Origin: Stercorarius parasiticus
Taxonomy: Eukaryota; Chordata; Aves; Charadriiformes; Stercorariidae
DNA length: 64,000 nucleotides
Assembly (NCBI GenBank): GCA_013396915.1
Contig: VWZL01002824.1
Span: forward strand, 248,001-312,000
Direction: 5' to 3'
In this document: positions 35,481 to 48,056 of the stretch, one piece after another
Layout: every line of letters starts with the position of its first letter
Position numbering within the stretch: position 1 is the first letter of the stretch
The notes under the pieces: generated by a model
The model's database searches: none
Told to the model about the DNA's origin: nothing
The model's input: the letters and a program-made list of their open reading frames with translations, nothing else
Made by a program: the position numbers and the translations under genes

Positions 35481-38028
35481 AGGCAACAAATTACTGGATT
35501 GCAGTTTTGTAAGAAATAAAAAGTAGGCTAGCTGAAGAGCTTCTTGCTGTAGTTTTTATATTCATGTATCTTCTCTTGACCACTGTCAAAGGCGGGACAG
35601 TGAGCTAAATAGACTCCTGTCTGACCTGCTCCTCATGACTTGTTGCTGTTCGGTATATTTATTTAGGATCCAGATGGAAAACATAAAGTTCTCAGAAGAC
35701 GGAGTCGGGAGGACTGATTAGAGCCTGGGGCAGCTCTGTAGTGTAACCAGGATCACTTGGCGAGCTGGACTCCATAGATCAACATTCGTTTTAACATAGC
35801 CAAGAACGTTGTCATATATCCAGAACAAAGAAAGTAGCTTGCACTTGCACGTTCCAGAAAGCAGTTCCAAAATTGTGTCACTGAAAAGCAGTTAATTATA
35901 ATGGTGCCTAATCAGTTAAACATCTGTTCCTGGTGTGATATTACTAAAAGTACACTGATAGTATCATCTTGAATCCAAACGCAGGGAATAAAAAGCAGAA
36001 TTAAGGAGTAAGTATTACTTCCGTTTGCTGCTACTGAGAAAAGATGTCTAGAAAAAGATGTTATAAATATATTTTAAAATTTCAAGGATGATTTAAGGTC
36101 TAGGAAATATGTGCTCTATCCTTAAATGTGTTTTCGTAAGTCTCTTTTACTCCTTTGAGGTTGAGAAGTTATTTGATCATGTCCCATAGGTGTGTATGCA
36201 GAAAAAAGATGTCTGATATCGGAGATAATTTAATTTGGAAAGTAATGAGATACAGTCATTGAGAGCTCAAACCAAATACATTCAGAATAAGAATGCCAGT
36301 GGAAATCTAAGTGAGAGTAATTAACCTTTGGAAGACATAGGAACTTCTGCAGTGATGGATACTTCATTCCTTCCTAAGTTAAAACTGAATATTGTAAAAG
36401 CTCAACAAGAAGTTAGTGGCTTGACGTGGCTTTTACTGGGAGAGGTTCTTTGCATTATGTGACGTGATCACATTGGTCTCTTCCGAGCATTAAAATAAAT
36501 GAACTGGTGAAAATCTACTTCTAGTATGTATTCAGACATCCTTATATGAATACTACCAAAACCGTGATTTAAGTGGTTTTGGGCACGGACATAGAAATAT
36601 CAAGAGAATCTATGGAATGTTTCTTTCCGTATGGGAGAAGCTGCCAATCTGGTCTAATACATGTAAAAAAGTGACTAATTTTTTTAAATGCAGAAGTAGA
36701 ATCATGGTAGTATCAAAATAATTTTGTTGACTGTACAGTAGTACACTCTGTATTTGGAAATACTCAGCACTGGAGAGTTTCCAAGTGTCTTTTGGCTTGA
36801 CACTGGCAAACGTGTTCACCAGGTGTACTTCATCTGTGAATAGTTCTTCTGCTTTGAATTCTGCCAAATACTCTGCCTCTAATTTAACTCTTGAGATGTC
36901 GAACCCAGTGATGTTAATGGTGTTTGTTTATTATTTTATAATAGTATTAGTTAGCCAACTAATTCCATTTCTCCTTCGAATTTAATCCTGACCAGTTTAC
37001 CTACAAAATATGACAACAAAAAAGTTATTAGCATAAGAAGTTGCAGTTTAAAAATAATCAGACTGTGTCTGCGTGCTTCTTTAATGAGCTGTATTTCTGT
37101 TTTCCCTGTCTGGTGCTGCCAGTAGGATTTTTATTGGGTGGTGGGTGTTGGTAAAAGGGATGCTACTAAAAACCAGTATAGCTCTAAGTCAATGTATAGC
37201 AGCTTTATTGCAGAGATGAAAGTCACGAAGACCTTTGTGATTTGAATGTTACCATCCTTTGATCTTTAAATTCCTCATTAAGTTTAATGTTTCAGTAGCT
37301 ACTGTTTTTAAAGTCTTCCCCTGTACCCTGTATTTTAAATTAAAAAAAAGATTTCTGCAACTTGGCACTATTTCTTTCCTGTACTAGGAAGTGCGATCTT
37401 TTAGCTATATTAAAAAGATTTCCTCTTGGTCTTTCTTAGTATTTTTTTAATAATTTATACAACAATGGAAGTAGTATGTTATAATTTATAAAGACAGGCT
37501 AAACAAGTTAGATGTCTGCTCTTTTCACGTTGCTTTCAATGGAGTTTACAGCTAGTTGGAGAACCCACAACTACAGCTTGAGTGTGTGAAATTAGTACGT
37601 TTTACTTGCTGAAATGACAACTGTTTGAAAGAACATCTTAGTCACCCTGAGGATTCACTGGTAAATACGTAATCTAGGATTATTTTTGTGTTATTGATGG
37701 ATAATCTCTTGTGTAACAGGTATAAGTATATACATTACATTACACCAAAATTCTAAACCCGAAGGAGTAATCCAAGGTATTTAGGGGAAAGGAGAAATCT
37801 TTGTGCTGACAATTCTTTAATCACGAATGCTTTCTAGACAGTTAAATTACTGTTGCTTGAATTTGTAAAGTCGAGCTACTTGGAGGGGGTTTCACAATGC
37901 AGCTAGCTTTCAGCTTTCTGCTGTGTAAAGCATCGCTACTAATCATTTGGAATTAAATTAGAATATGATGCATAGCTGCTGGGGGGGAGGGGTTATGCTT
38001 AAAAATAAAAAAAATTAAGAAAACCCCC

Positions 38029-38047
38029 TTAATAATAATAATAATAA
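38029..38047 (+). repeat. (AAT)n microsatellite
   Basis: Six AAT units following a run of C. Confidence 0.85.
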
Positions 38048-38771
38048 AACCCCAACAAGAAAACCACCACTTAAAATACTTAAAACCAGCAAGCTTTTTT
38101 CTCCCCGCTAACTTAAAACTGCATGACTGGCTTTCTAGACAATGTGCAAACTATTATAAAAGTATTCAAGAGCGAAGTCCTTTGCCAGAATTCGGTAGCA
38201 GGATCTTGAAATGTTTTTATGGCATCCATGCTGCAGGCATTAAAGGAAGCTGCTGCTCACTTGCTCTGTTCAGAGCTCTTCACTTCGTCTGTGGTGTCTC
38301 CAGATGCTGCTGGTGAAAACAATTGCTGCCCATTTCTGCAAACAGGTAGCATTTTCACGGAAAAAGCCGAAGTCGCATCAGTTTAATGGCACCGTTAATG
38401 AGATCTGTATGTGACAGTTTTATGGTACAGCAGGTATGATCAAAGATCGTTAGTCTTTTTTAATACAGTATGTATTTATACAGCATTTTGATGGAGTGTA
38501 TATCCAAATGTTATTGTCAGTAAATCTTGATAACAGCCACGCTGAGAAAATACGAACTGACAATAGGAGCTGGCATGTGAGTAGCAGAATTTATACTCTG
38601 GGGATTTCTAATAATATAAAAAGATATCGAATGACTTAAACCAAGCTTTTTCCGAATTTAGTGCTTCCCAGGACACATCAATTGTACAGTATTTTATTTA
38701 GGCATTTAAATTAAGAGCCTGCTGAGAGTGATAACTGCAGGTTTTGGGACTCATGTTAAGAACACAGAGTG

Positions 38772-38785
38772 CAGAACATGTTCTG
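38772..38785. promoter_or_regulatory. 14-base perfect palindrome containing a p53 half-site consensus
   Basis: CAGAACATGTTCTG is its own reverse complement. Its core GAACATGTTC fits RRRCWWGYYY exactly. Outer arms GAACACAG (38760-38767) and CTGTGTTC (38783-38790) add a second, overlapping inverted repeat. Only one half-site is present, so regulatory function is speculative. Confidence 0.3.
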
Positions 38786-39167
38786 TGTTCTTTCAAGGTG
38801 AATAAAATCTTATTTTACTTTAATGAATATAGAAAGGGGAAACTTAATCATACCAATCTGACAGAAATACATCAACAGATTCTTTAGTGCAAGATAATAG
38901 CATGGTACTTGATTCATTTTAATCATGTGTGTGAGAGAGATGGATTCGTATTTTTATATAGTGAGAAATCAGCTCTGTGTAATTGGTCCGGTGTTCAAGA
39001 TCCATTTTTTTAATAATGTTCATTACTTTGCTATTTTTGGAGATACTCACAATACAAATGGTAAGTTACTCAGAAGAAACGTTTTGCATAGTCTGTGACA
39101 AAAATGCAATATTATAGTATTTGTTGTCTGGTTTGAGTACTGTAATTGACTTGATTTTAGCACTTAC

Positions 39168-39422
39168 CAGAACCTGTAGTCTGGTCTAAGGCTAACTTTA
39201 TGCCATTTTGATCTGTAATATTTGCTGTTCTGGGTGTGTAGTTGAAAACAAGTGAAAATTTTGTTATATTTATGATACAAATGATTTGCGGAAGCAAAGT
39301 TCCTGATATATTTTGATAAGTCAGTCTGTCATTTTTGTGCTGGTACGATACCTGTTGAAGTTGTTCAGAAGTGAAATTCAATATAAAAAATTCCCACCTT
39401 ACTGAGTCCAACCGATGGTCCT
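39168..39422 (-). CDS. Candidate internal coding exon, unidentified
   Basis: A perfect donor (GTAAGT, 39162-39167) ends a minus-strand frame that stays open for 255 bases from an acceptor at TTTGCCTAG; phase 1 in, phase 1 out. Residues include EDHRLDSVRWEFFILNFTSE, QHKNDRLTYQNISGTLL and NYTPRTANITDQNGIKLAL, with four potential N-glycosylation sites (NFT, NIS, NYT, NIT). An extracellular beta-rich segment would fit, but that is inference. The polypyrimidine tract before the acceptor is modest. It links in phase to 28878-29093. No family is recognised. Confidence 0.4.
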
Positions 39423-41060
39423 CTAGGCAAATGCTATGTCTCTCAATTCTGTCATTTGAAAAGTATAAATTTAAGTTGCAGGATGATTATTTCTGAGATG
39501 ACAGGGAAAAGAAAAGAAAAATGAGAGGGAGCAGTGGTGATGCAGAGCTTGTAGGAGAACAGTAAACTGGTAAATATGATACAGATTCAGATGAATATTG
39601 TCGGTGTAGTGAAATGCTATCCTTCAAGTAAATAATGGATCCTTCTTTAGTTGTAGAGGGAAGGTTCAATGATTCATCTGCGCTTCCTTTCAGTCCTGTT
39701 GCATTTTCACAGCTACCTACCACATTATTACCATTTGCTTCTATTATGGTAATACAAAGAGGAACCATCATGCTGGATTTCTTGCACGTGTTGTAAGGGA
39801 AATGGCCAAACAGTTTATTCTTTTTATGCATAAAAAGTCATGGATAACATGATAAAATGGCAATAGCTCTGAATAATAAACAAAAGCATCACTGCATTGC
39901 TTTCCTAGGCCTGACTGAATGGATGGTCTGTAGGACACATGGTGGAGGTGTGGGAGGGAGAGATTTGGGGGAGGTCAGTTGTGGATTTTCAGTGTTTCCA
40001 AGAAGTTACTGCCCAGCACGGAAGCTCAGTCATGTATAAGTAAATTAATTGAGCCACTGCTGTGCTTTTGCCTGTTCTTTCATCTGTTATCCCCCGGGAT
40101 GGGCTAGTGGTGACCAGAAGGAAGTATTTCCTTTCCCTCGTCACTATGTAAAATATAAAAGCCACTGTGGTGACGCGCGAGGGCGAGAAGGTACAGTGCC
40201 TTAATCTGCCTGGAAATTTTGTCTGAGATAAAACTGGCTGTTTGCCTGGCATTTCCAGGTACCGGGCAGCCAGGCGGGAGGGGAGATGGTGAGCAGGCGC
40301 CTGGCAGCCCAGGACGTTTGTGCAGAGCTCCACCACAGGCAGCGCTGGGCATCAGTGGGGTGAAAGAGCTGGTGCTGAGGACTAGATCTCCATCCTAGAG
40401 AGGTTTCAGTTGTTACTTGAGTATTAAATACTGCTGCAGAACTCCATTATACATATTTTGGGGATGAGGGGGAGTGTGTGTTTGTATTTAATTTCAGACC
40501 AGCTCTAGTCTGGTCTCACAGACTGAATACTCCTCTCCTGAAAGGCATTAGGTGCATTCCTGGAGCAGAGCCTGAACTTGATTTCACCCGCAAGAAATCC
40601 CATCAGTGTGCTCAGAGGCTGTTTTGTGCTGCAAACCAAAGCATCAAGTGGGGATGAACAGGATTCCCTTCAAAGCACGCTTGTGTCCTGAACTCAACGG
40701 GACACCAGTATGGGGACACCATGGCGGTTGCTGAAGGACCGGAAGGGATGCTGCAGATTTTGATGCAAGCCAAATGCAATGGATTTCCAAAACCCAGTTC
40801 TCAAACAAACAAACAGAACACCTCCCCAGATTCCTGAACTAACTGCATGGAAGCAATGACTGGGGGAGGTCTGGATTAAAGCCCTTCTTATTTCTATTGT
40901 GTTTTCCATAGTAAAAAGATCTTTGACTTCTTTCAGGGGAGAAAACGGACTAGGCAGATCTTCAAAGCTCTGGCCAACTCACAGCTCTGTCACACATACT
41001 TGAAAATTACTTGACATAGTTTTATACATACTATATAAATTATATATAAATATAAAATTA

Positions 41061-41080
41061 CTGAACTATACATAGTTCAG
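41061..41080. other. Perfect inverted repeat (9-base arms, 2-base loop)
   Basis: CTGAACTAT-AC-ATAGTTCAG, directly after an AT-rich TATATAAATATA stretch. It could extrude as a small hairpin; no known site is recognised. Confidence 0.6.
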
Positions 41081-42704
41081 GAATTCAGAGGGATTCTACA
41101 TTAATTCTGTACACAGCATTTCTCAGCGTTCTTGGTTGTCTGTGCAGTATTTTTGTGTGTCTCTGGCTTATGCTATGACACCTTGCCAGTCCCTGGGATG
41201 AAGTGATTTTGGATATTTACTAGGATCAATTCTGAAAGGTTCACTGAAAGTTTTATTGAATATAATATGAAATTGTGGCACTGAAAGGCATTCAGAAGTG
41301 TTTAAAAAAATCAGCTTATTTTTGTTTGCCAGTGTTATGGATAGTGTATTTTGAAATTATTAAAGTATTTGAAAAGGAAAGTAATTAGTTCTGTTTTCAG
41401 AATGCTTTGTGTCTTGCAATATAATGACACATTATTACTTCAGCTGATGACCAGGACATAAATTAAATGTCTGGTTGCCTAAAAAGGGCAAAGTCTGGAA
41501 CAGCAAAACAAGAAACAGGTTAATTATGGCTGTTGCTTAAGACCTCCAACAGCCTTCTGACTTTGACACTTACTGAATCTTAGGGCAGATTCTTTTATAC
41601 TAGCTTGCATTACTACAAGGAATTTTAATTTTATCATCATGTTATATCAGATACGAGACACATGAAGTATTTGAACTTACGCATGTACGTTAAACATCAT
41701 CGTGTTGAAAAGAAGAAATTATTGTAAGCAGCATTATGTCATCAGAGAATTAAAATTTTGTACTACTTCAGGTTGGAATTCAGTGCATTAGGATTTACCC
41801 AGTTTAAGCCACTGACGGTGTCTCAGACTTGAGTTTCAAAAGTCACTGCTGCCTGTCAACAGGGCAGGGCAGCTTTCAAGTAGGCCCTTTCCCTTTAGGG
41901 TTGCATGTTCTAAATGGATAATCTTTAAATAAATACATTTATTTTCAAGTTGCTACGAACTGCTTCTCTTGTCAAATTTCATTAGCTGGGGAGGGGGAGC
42001 TGATATATTTCTTTATTCTCAAAAGAATTGTAATTCACAGAAAATGGTAGGAAAGTACTTTTTTTTTTTTTTTAGCTATTTTTATTTCCCCCTCTCCCCC
42101 TCTATTCTCCTTTTTTGTTGGAGTGGTTTTAGTTGAAATTTATCTTATATGCTTCTGGATGGTCTTCTAGCTGTAGTTGTAGTCTGACCTGCTACCTACA
42201 AGAAAGTAAGTCTAAAAGTAAAACTCCCAGCTGCAGGAGTACTTAGCAATTGTACCTTAGAATCTGTGTAACACACTCGGGAAAAATATTCGTGCACTGT
42301 TTTGCCTTTTGGGAAGTTCTAATCCAGTTCATGAGTTTACTGGCAAGTTGTTCTCATCTTCTGAAGAAGGTGGGATCATGTCCCATTTCGGTAAGGTTTT
42401 GGGTCCTCCTTGATCAGCTTTGAAGACCATCCCTGACTATCTGAATCCAAACTGGAAAAAGTAGCTTCCTTCCGTGGGGCTGCTCTTTGCACTGAAGTGT
42501 TGATCTGGAGACGGAGGTTCTGATGAGAGAATAAGCGTAAGGGGAGTGACAGTGATGTCTTCAGATGGTCAGTTATGTATTAAAAATAACAGGTGCAGTC
42601 CTCAATGTCAGTTAAGGATAAGAATGTGATGGATGTGAACAAATATGCAACGGTGATTCAACTGTTTCTGCATGAAAAGTCATTATTATTGTTTATTCAT
42701 AAAG

Positions 42705-42744
42705 TATCAGGAAGAAGTGCTGGATTTCATAAATAATCTGAGAA
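42705..42744 (+). CDS. Candidate small coding exon, unidentified (first of a phase-compatible set)
   Basis: Acceptor TTATTGTTTATTCATAAAG, then 40 open bases (phase 0 in, phase 1 out) and donor GTAGGA. It encodes YQEEVLDFINNLR plus one base. It joins in phase to 43326-43367. The frame stays open well past the donor, so the exact end is uncertain. It lies in sense orientation within the ADGRA-like intron but has no resemblance to that protein. Confidence 0.22.
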
Positions 42745-43325
42745 GTAGGAGGGTAGGCAAAGCTGCTAAAATAATCAGGATTTTTAAGTGCCAGTTCAGG
42801 TCAGCAGTTCTTACTGAAGAACAAAATCATACATTTTTTTGGGGTGGATTTATATATAATAGCTGTTGCATTGCTATATTGGATCAACATGGTTCTGAGA
42901 TTGGCTTGGTCATTTTATCCCAGGAATAACTTGATTAGTAAAAGGTATCCAGTAGACTTTGAAGGTAATGCAGGAATATAGAGTCCTCAAATACACGTTA
43001 ATTACAGTAATAATATTTTGAAAGTCTGGAGACGAGAAAAAATGATTACTCAGAAGGAAGCCAACAGTTCCAATGAATTAACCTTCGAAGAAAAATTTCA
43101 AGCCTAATTATGAAGAAATAAGTAACCTCTTGGATGCAGATACATCAAAATTATCTTGAATTTTATTATGACATAGTTGTAAGAACGTGCGTTTTGACTG
43201 TTTACATTAGGAGAGAAGAAAATGGAATGAAATATGTATTTTAAAATATTTTAGTGGCAGGACTGTTTCTTAACACACATGAGTCATTGTCATATGTCAT
43301 ATATTATTTTTAATACCTTTATTAG

Positions 43326-43367
43326 ATGCTTATGCCTTGAACCCAGAAAAAGTAAAAGAGAGAAGAG
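43326..43367 (+). CDS. Candidate small coding exon, unidentified
   Basis: Acceptor ATTTTTAATACCTTTATTAG, 42 open bases, donor GTAGGG. In the frame compatible with its neighbours it gives AYALNPEKVKERR plus split codons (phase 1 in and out). The next candidate, 43804-43931, enters in phase 1, giving G + AA = Glu at the junction. The putative intron between them is 436 bases. Confidence 0.33.
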
Positions 43368-43803
43368 GTAGGGCCAAAATCTGGTAGTGTACTGGGAAAT
43401 AAATGTTATCCTTGGCAGGCATAAAGATTAGCAGGATTTGGTCCACACTTGGCGTTTTTAAACTGTTCACATTTTGCACTTGTATCTGCTGAGTGCTAAC
43501 GACAAATCACTATTCACCTGTTAGGCACTTCTGGATTAAAAAAACCCTAATTTTTTACTTTGATTTTTTTTAATATATACAAATTTTGGAATATAACAGT
43601 ATTTCTCTTTTGAAAAACATAGGTCTCCATTTAAATAATTTTACTGAATCATTTAACTAGAAAAGACAAAGCTTCAATTCTTCCTTTTCTGTGCTGCCAT
43701 AATATTTTGGAGTTCTGACCAAAAACCCTCATCTGATAATTTTTTTTCCACTTGGACTGTATAAAGTCTACTTATAGCCCTTCATACCTTTTTTTTGACA
43801 CAG

Positions 43804-43931
43804 AAGAAACTGGAAAAACTCCATACTCTGAATTTCGGAGAGCGATTAGAGACATAATCCCTAATGAGCGAAGAGTGAATAACATGGATGCACCAGCACG
43901 AAGAGCAGACAAGTACGCTGACAGGATATAA
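43804..43931 (+). CDS. Candidate terminal coding exon, unidentified
   Basis: A very strong acceptor (CATACCTTTTTTTTGACACAG-type, 43782-43803) is followed by 128 bases: two leftover bases, 41 codons and a TAA. Residues ETGKTPYSEFRRAIRDII, PNERRVNNMDAPARR and ADKYADRI form a charged, non-repetitive C-terminus. It uses several CpG codons (CGG, GCG, CGA) in an AT-rich region, which suggests coding constraint. A variant polyadenylation hexamer ATTAAA lies near 44066. A competing frame directly after the acceptor (KKLEKLHTLNFGERLET, then stop) is also open, so the frame is not certain. The protein is unrecognised. It could be a small nested gene in sense orientation or an alternative 3' end of the host transcript. 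Confidence 0.4.
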
Positions 43932-44068
43932 TGAGCACTAAACTTAAAAGGAAGCTTTTAATGAAATCGGAGAGGAGGTGAAGTTAAGGAAGTAAAAGTT
44001 AAGTATGGCTTGAATTTTGCTTATGAAAACAGCTTTATTGTAGAAAAAAATTGCCACTGCAGTATATT

Positions 44069-44085
44069 AAAAAAAAAAAAAAAAA
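44069..44085 (+). repeat. 17-base poly-A run
   Basis: Uninterrupted A-run 138 bases after the stop of the candidate exon at 43804-43931. It could be the tail of a retrocopy or a simple homopolymer; target-site duplications were not found. Confidence 0.8.
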
Positions 44086-47000
44086 GGTTAAATAGCCTGA
44101 GATAAAGTTCTTTGATTGGAAATAGAGATACCTAAATGAAGTAGTAAATGTAGTTGATATGAAAGATAAATTTAAAATTGGTAAACCCAACTAATGCTCT
44201 AAGTGCAGGGAGAGAACCTGTCAAAGCAGGTAATCTAATGCTTCAAAAGGAAATTTGGAAGAGAAAATGTACATTGAGAAAATTGTTTCCACTGGAGTAG
44301 ATTAGAAGGGCTGCAGGCATACATTAATTGATGTTATGGAGTAATAAGCTTATTGAGGACAGACTGGGGTTTTTGTCATTCCTTTGAAGTGTGCAGTACC
44401 TCACACGGTCAGAAATACTTGTCAATGTACAGTGAAATATATCAATCGGCAAGATAATTCCTATATTTTTGTGTTTTTTACTACCATAAGCGATTGGAAA
44501 TGTATTTTAAATGTTGGGAAAATGCAAGAAAACCCTCATGAATGCTGATAAAAGTTTTTGCTGTTTTTGTTTTGATGATTTGCTAAGTGTTGACGTATTA
44601 AACAAAGTCCGTACCCTATTTTTATTTATTGGTGCATGTTAGCTGCCGTTTTAATATAACTTGTGCTCAGGACAATATATGCATGGTAATATTTATTTTG
44701 ATTTTTTGGCAGGTTCAGGGCGGCTGCACATTTTGTTATTTTACTTTTTCCTTCCCTCCGCTTCCCTTAAGTCAGGAACCATAGCTTCCTGTAATGTGGT
44801 TTTCAGATATTCTCTAAGGAAATTGAATTTCTAGATTCAAAAGCTGCCCATCTCGAGTTCAAGAGCTCTTCTTTCTTCATGAAAACATATTTATGAAACT
44901 ATATAGCTTAGGAAAATTTTAATCAGCCTTATGAAAATTCTTTCTCTTTAAACATGGTAGGAAAGCTGAAGGAATTTAAAGATAAAGGCACATTGTTAAA
45001 GTTTAGAAAACTGTCTTGAAGGTTCATAATAACACCGTAGGATTTCGGAATTTAAATTCCTTTTGTTATAGAATCAAAACCACCCCATAGCATATAAAAT
45101 ACTTTGTCTAGTTTACAGACTTAACATTCCAAAGCAGCGTGGCCAAGAGCTCCACTTTTATTTTGAGCTTATGGAACTATTAGGAGCTCGATAGCCTTCT
45201 CTGGGGAACACAGAGAATGTTGTAAAGTACCGAGTCCAGTTGGAAGGCAAACATAGTGTGGTTTTTTTTTTAAAGTTATGATGCATGCTAGAAAGTAAGA
45301 TATCGAAATTTTCACTTCTTTAAGTGATAATTCATTTGGGAATGAATGAGGCGAGTGGTGGTTTGTAGCTGATTTTTGCTGCTGAGTCTTTCTGAAACTA
45401 TGCAGCTACAAAATTATGCAATATAAACTGTGCAGCTAGGAATTGTACTTGTCTATGAATGTTACATGCCTTGGGCTAATACAGCTTATAAAATCTTGTT
45501 GCAAGCTTAAAGAAATATAAATGAAATAATATCACATGTACTGTGTAAGCTTATTGATGCTGACAATGTCATTTAAGGCATACTCAAGCTGAATAAGACA
45601 ACTGTTAATCTTATTCTTGCATGCCTCTTAAAGCCCACAATAATTTTGTATATATTTTTAAAAAATTATGTAATAAATTACTACCTAAAATGTGTAACTG
45701 CTGACTAGACAGTGGTTAGCTGATGATTTACAGATGGGAGTGAGATGATGCAGATTGTAGGCCAAGGAGCTTTTTATAGTTCTGGTATATCATTTGGATA
45801 AAATTACAACCATGGATGCTTTAGAAGGAGGGTGATCGAGTAGTTCAAGTGGGGTACCTCTTGATAGGTTACTAAATGTGTTCTTTATTTGAATATGGTG
45901 AATACAGTGAAACTTGCTGGGAAATTCATTGAAACGTCTCTCTCTCCAGCATTTCTGAAGAGAAAACTGAAATCTAAAAAGTGTGAGAAAGTGACAAAAA
46001 GGGAATTTACTTTTATAATCTCACCTGATCCAGTTAAGTATTTGCCTCAGTTGCATCTGTCCTGAGTCTTCACCCCCTGTCCTCTTCTGGCTGTTGTCTG
46101 TAGACCAGGATCTCTCTCCCACATTTTACTGTAGGTGGAGAGAGACTTCTCAGGTGCTGAGCCAAAGGAGGCAAGAGCTTGTTCTCATGATGGTTTCTAA
46201 GGCACATCTGTTGATACTCTGCGTTGGTAAAATGGGTACTCTGAGAACATTCTAGCTCCATCCAAAGAGCTTATTTTGGTGAACAATTGCCTAGAGATGT
46301 GAAAAGAAATTTATAAACTGGCCTTCTAGATTTCAGTGAGATTGGCGTAGGTGATACTCAAAATGAGTAGGAGTGGCAGACTCAAGTCTTACATCAATAT
46401 AATTCAACACGATTGAAAGTGGCAGGCTCAGGTATGAAGTCATTCTTGTTGTAGTTTTTAAACCTCCTCTAAAATGATTCTTTTCAGTCTGTAAAGGTAA
46501 AAAAGCAGAAATAATACCTAAGATAAAAGAGATGTCTTAAAAATGCAAATAGCAAAGTACAATGTACAGAGTATCCCTACCACTGTTGCTTTATGGTCAC
46601 ATGCAAGGACATGTTATAACTTGTATTGTTTGCTATTTAATAATGTCAATAGCTTTATAAACCTATAAATACAGAGATAAATAAATTGAAGAAAAAGGAA
46701 ATCTCTCCAATTTTGGCATTTTGAAAAGCACTAATCTGGTATGGACAGAATCATTGTCTGTGGTGAAATCTATAAAATCTTGAGGATATGTGTACTCCTT
46801 GGTCAGGTAGCGTTAACTGCATTCTGAATGGGTTTTATATTTTATTGACATGCTCCAAATGGGATTGGTATTTGACTTTCTTATTCAGTTCAACTCTGGG
46901 GTATTTCAGGAAGTTGTTATGTATTAATTTTGCTATTTTATCATTATTACCCCCTGCTTCCTTCTTGATAGTTGCACTTGAACAGATGCTATAGTTGTGA

Positions 47001-48056
47001 AGGTATCTGATTTCAGGTGCCAGTGCTAGCAGTAGGTCCGTAAAGTTCTGAAATCAACTTTAGAAATAGTCTTTAACAGGTTTACAAGTGTAACCATCTT
47101 ATTTTGGAGTACGAGCCATAACTGCAAATGCAATTTCATCTACATTTAAGATAAATTTGTGGTCACACAAACCATGGTAACGGTGATTTATCACAGCTGT
47201 GAAAGGTCGGTACAAGCTCAAAACCTTATCCAACAACGAATGTTTTCATGAGGCTTATTGCCAAGGTAGGTATAGAGGGAGTTTTTGTTTTTAATATCAC
47301 AGATGATTTAGTTGATCAGAGTGAGAGCAGAGTGGCAATTTATAATTGACAGACTGAGTTAATAGCCTTTCTGTCAGACAGTATTAGGTATGGAAGAAAG
47401 GTGAATGAATGGCACCACTGTTTTTCATTGCTTTTGGTAGCCAAGTATCTACATAAAAGTCAATGTTAGAATTTCACCAAGTGACAACTGATTTAACCCT
47501 TCCTGGGCCAATTCCAGATGCAACCACTGTAGTGAGCTATGGCACATATTAAATGAAAGTACTTATCATTAGTTGGGTTCAGTTGTCATCTCAGTCTACG
47601 GAGAACGGCTGTAAATTTTCCAAGCTCATGCCCTTCAAATACGTGTAGAGATTATCTGTAAAGAAATTTTGACAGTCAAAATCTTCCTTTCAAACCCAAG
47701 TACTTAAAGCACTCTGTAAAGATGCCATCAAGTCCAGCAATCTTTTTTATTTATCTCCTACACTGAAGAGGGAGCTGAGAATACAGCAGACATCTGACAC
47801 CTTGATGGAGTTCTGCAGATGCTTTCTTATGCACGAGTTGTTGGCTCCTGCCTTTAAGTTTATGATGAACTGTGTAGAACAGCACTCAGGTTTTCTTGTA
47901 CTGGTTTTTAGGTCTTTTCGTACACAAGATCTGCCAAGTGAAGAGATTTCAGGCTTTATGGCTTGACTTTGCAAAGTCAATACTCTGTGTGGTGTATTCC
48001 CATCCTTTTAATGTTGCCTGCTCAAATTCTATCAAGCTATCCCTGAGTTTCTATCA

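Noticed and set aside
36610..36900. Protein-like minus-strand frame (AEFKAEELFTDEVHLV)
   Set aside because: Coding-like composition, but only a weak GTGAAC donor and no convincing acceptor; too uncertain to list as an exon.
39487..39831. 114-codon minus-strand frame next to the 39.3 kb candidate exon
   Set aside because: Residues are partly plausible (MVPLCITIIEANG), but no acceptor with a polypyrimidine tract and no donor that keeps phase with its neighbour.
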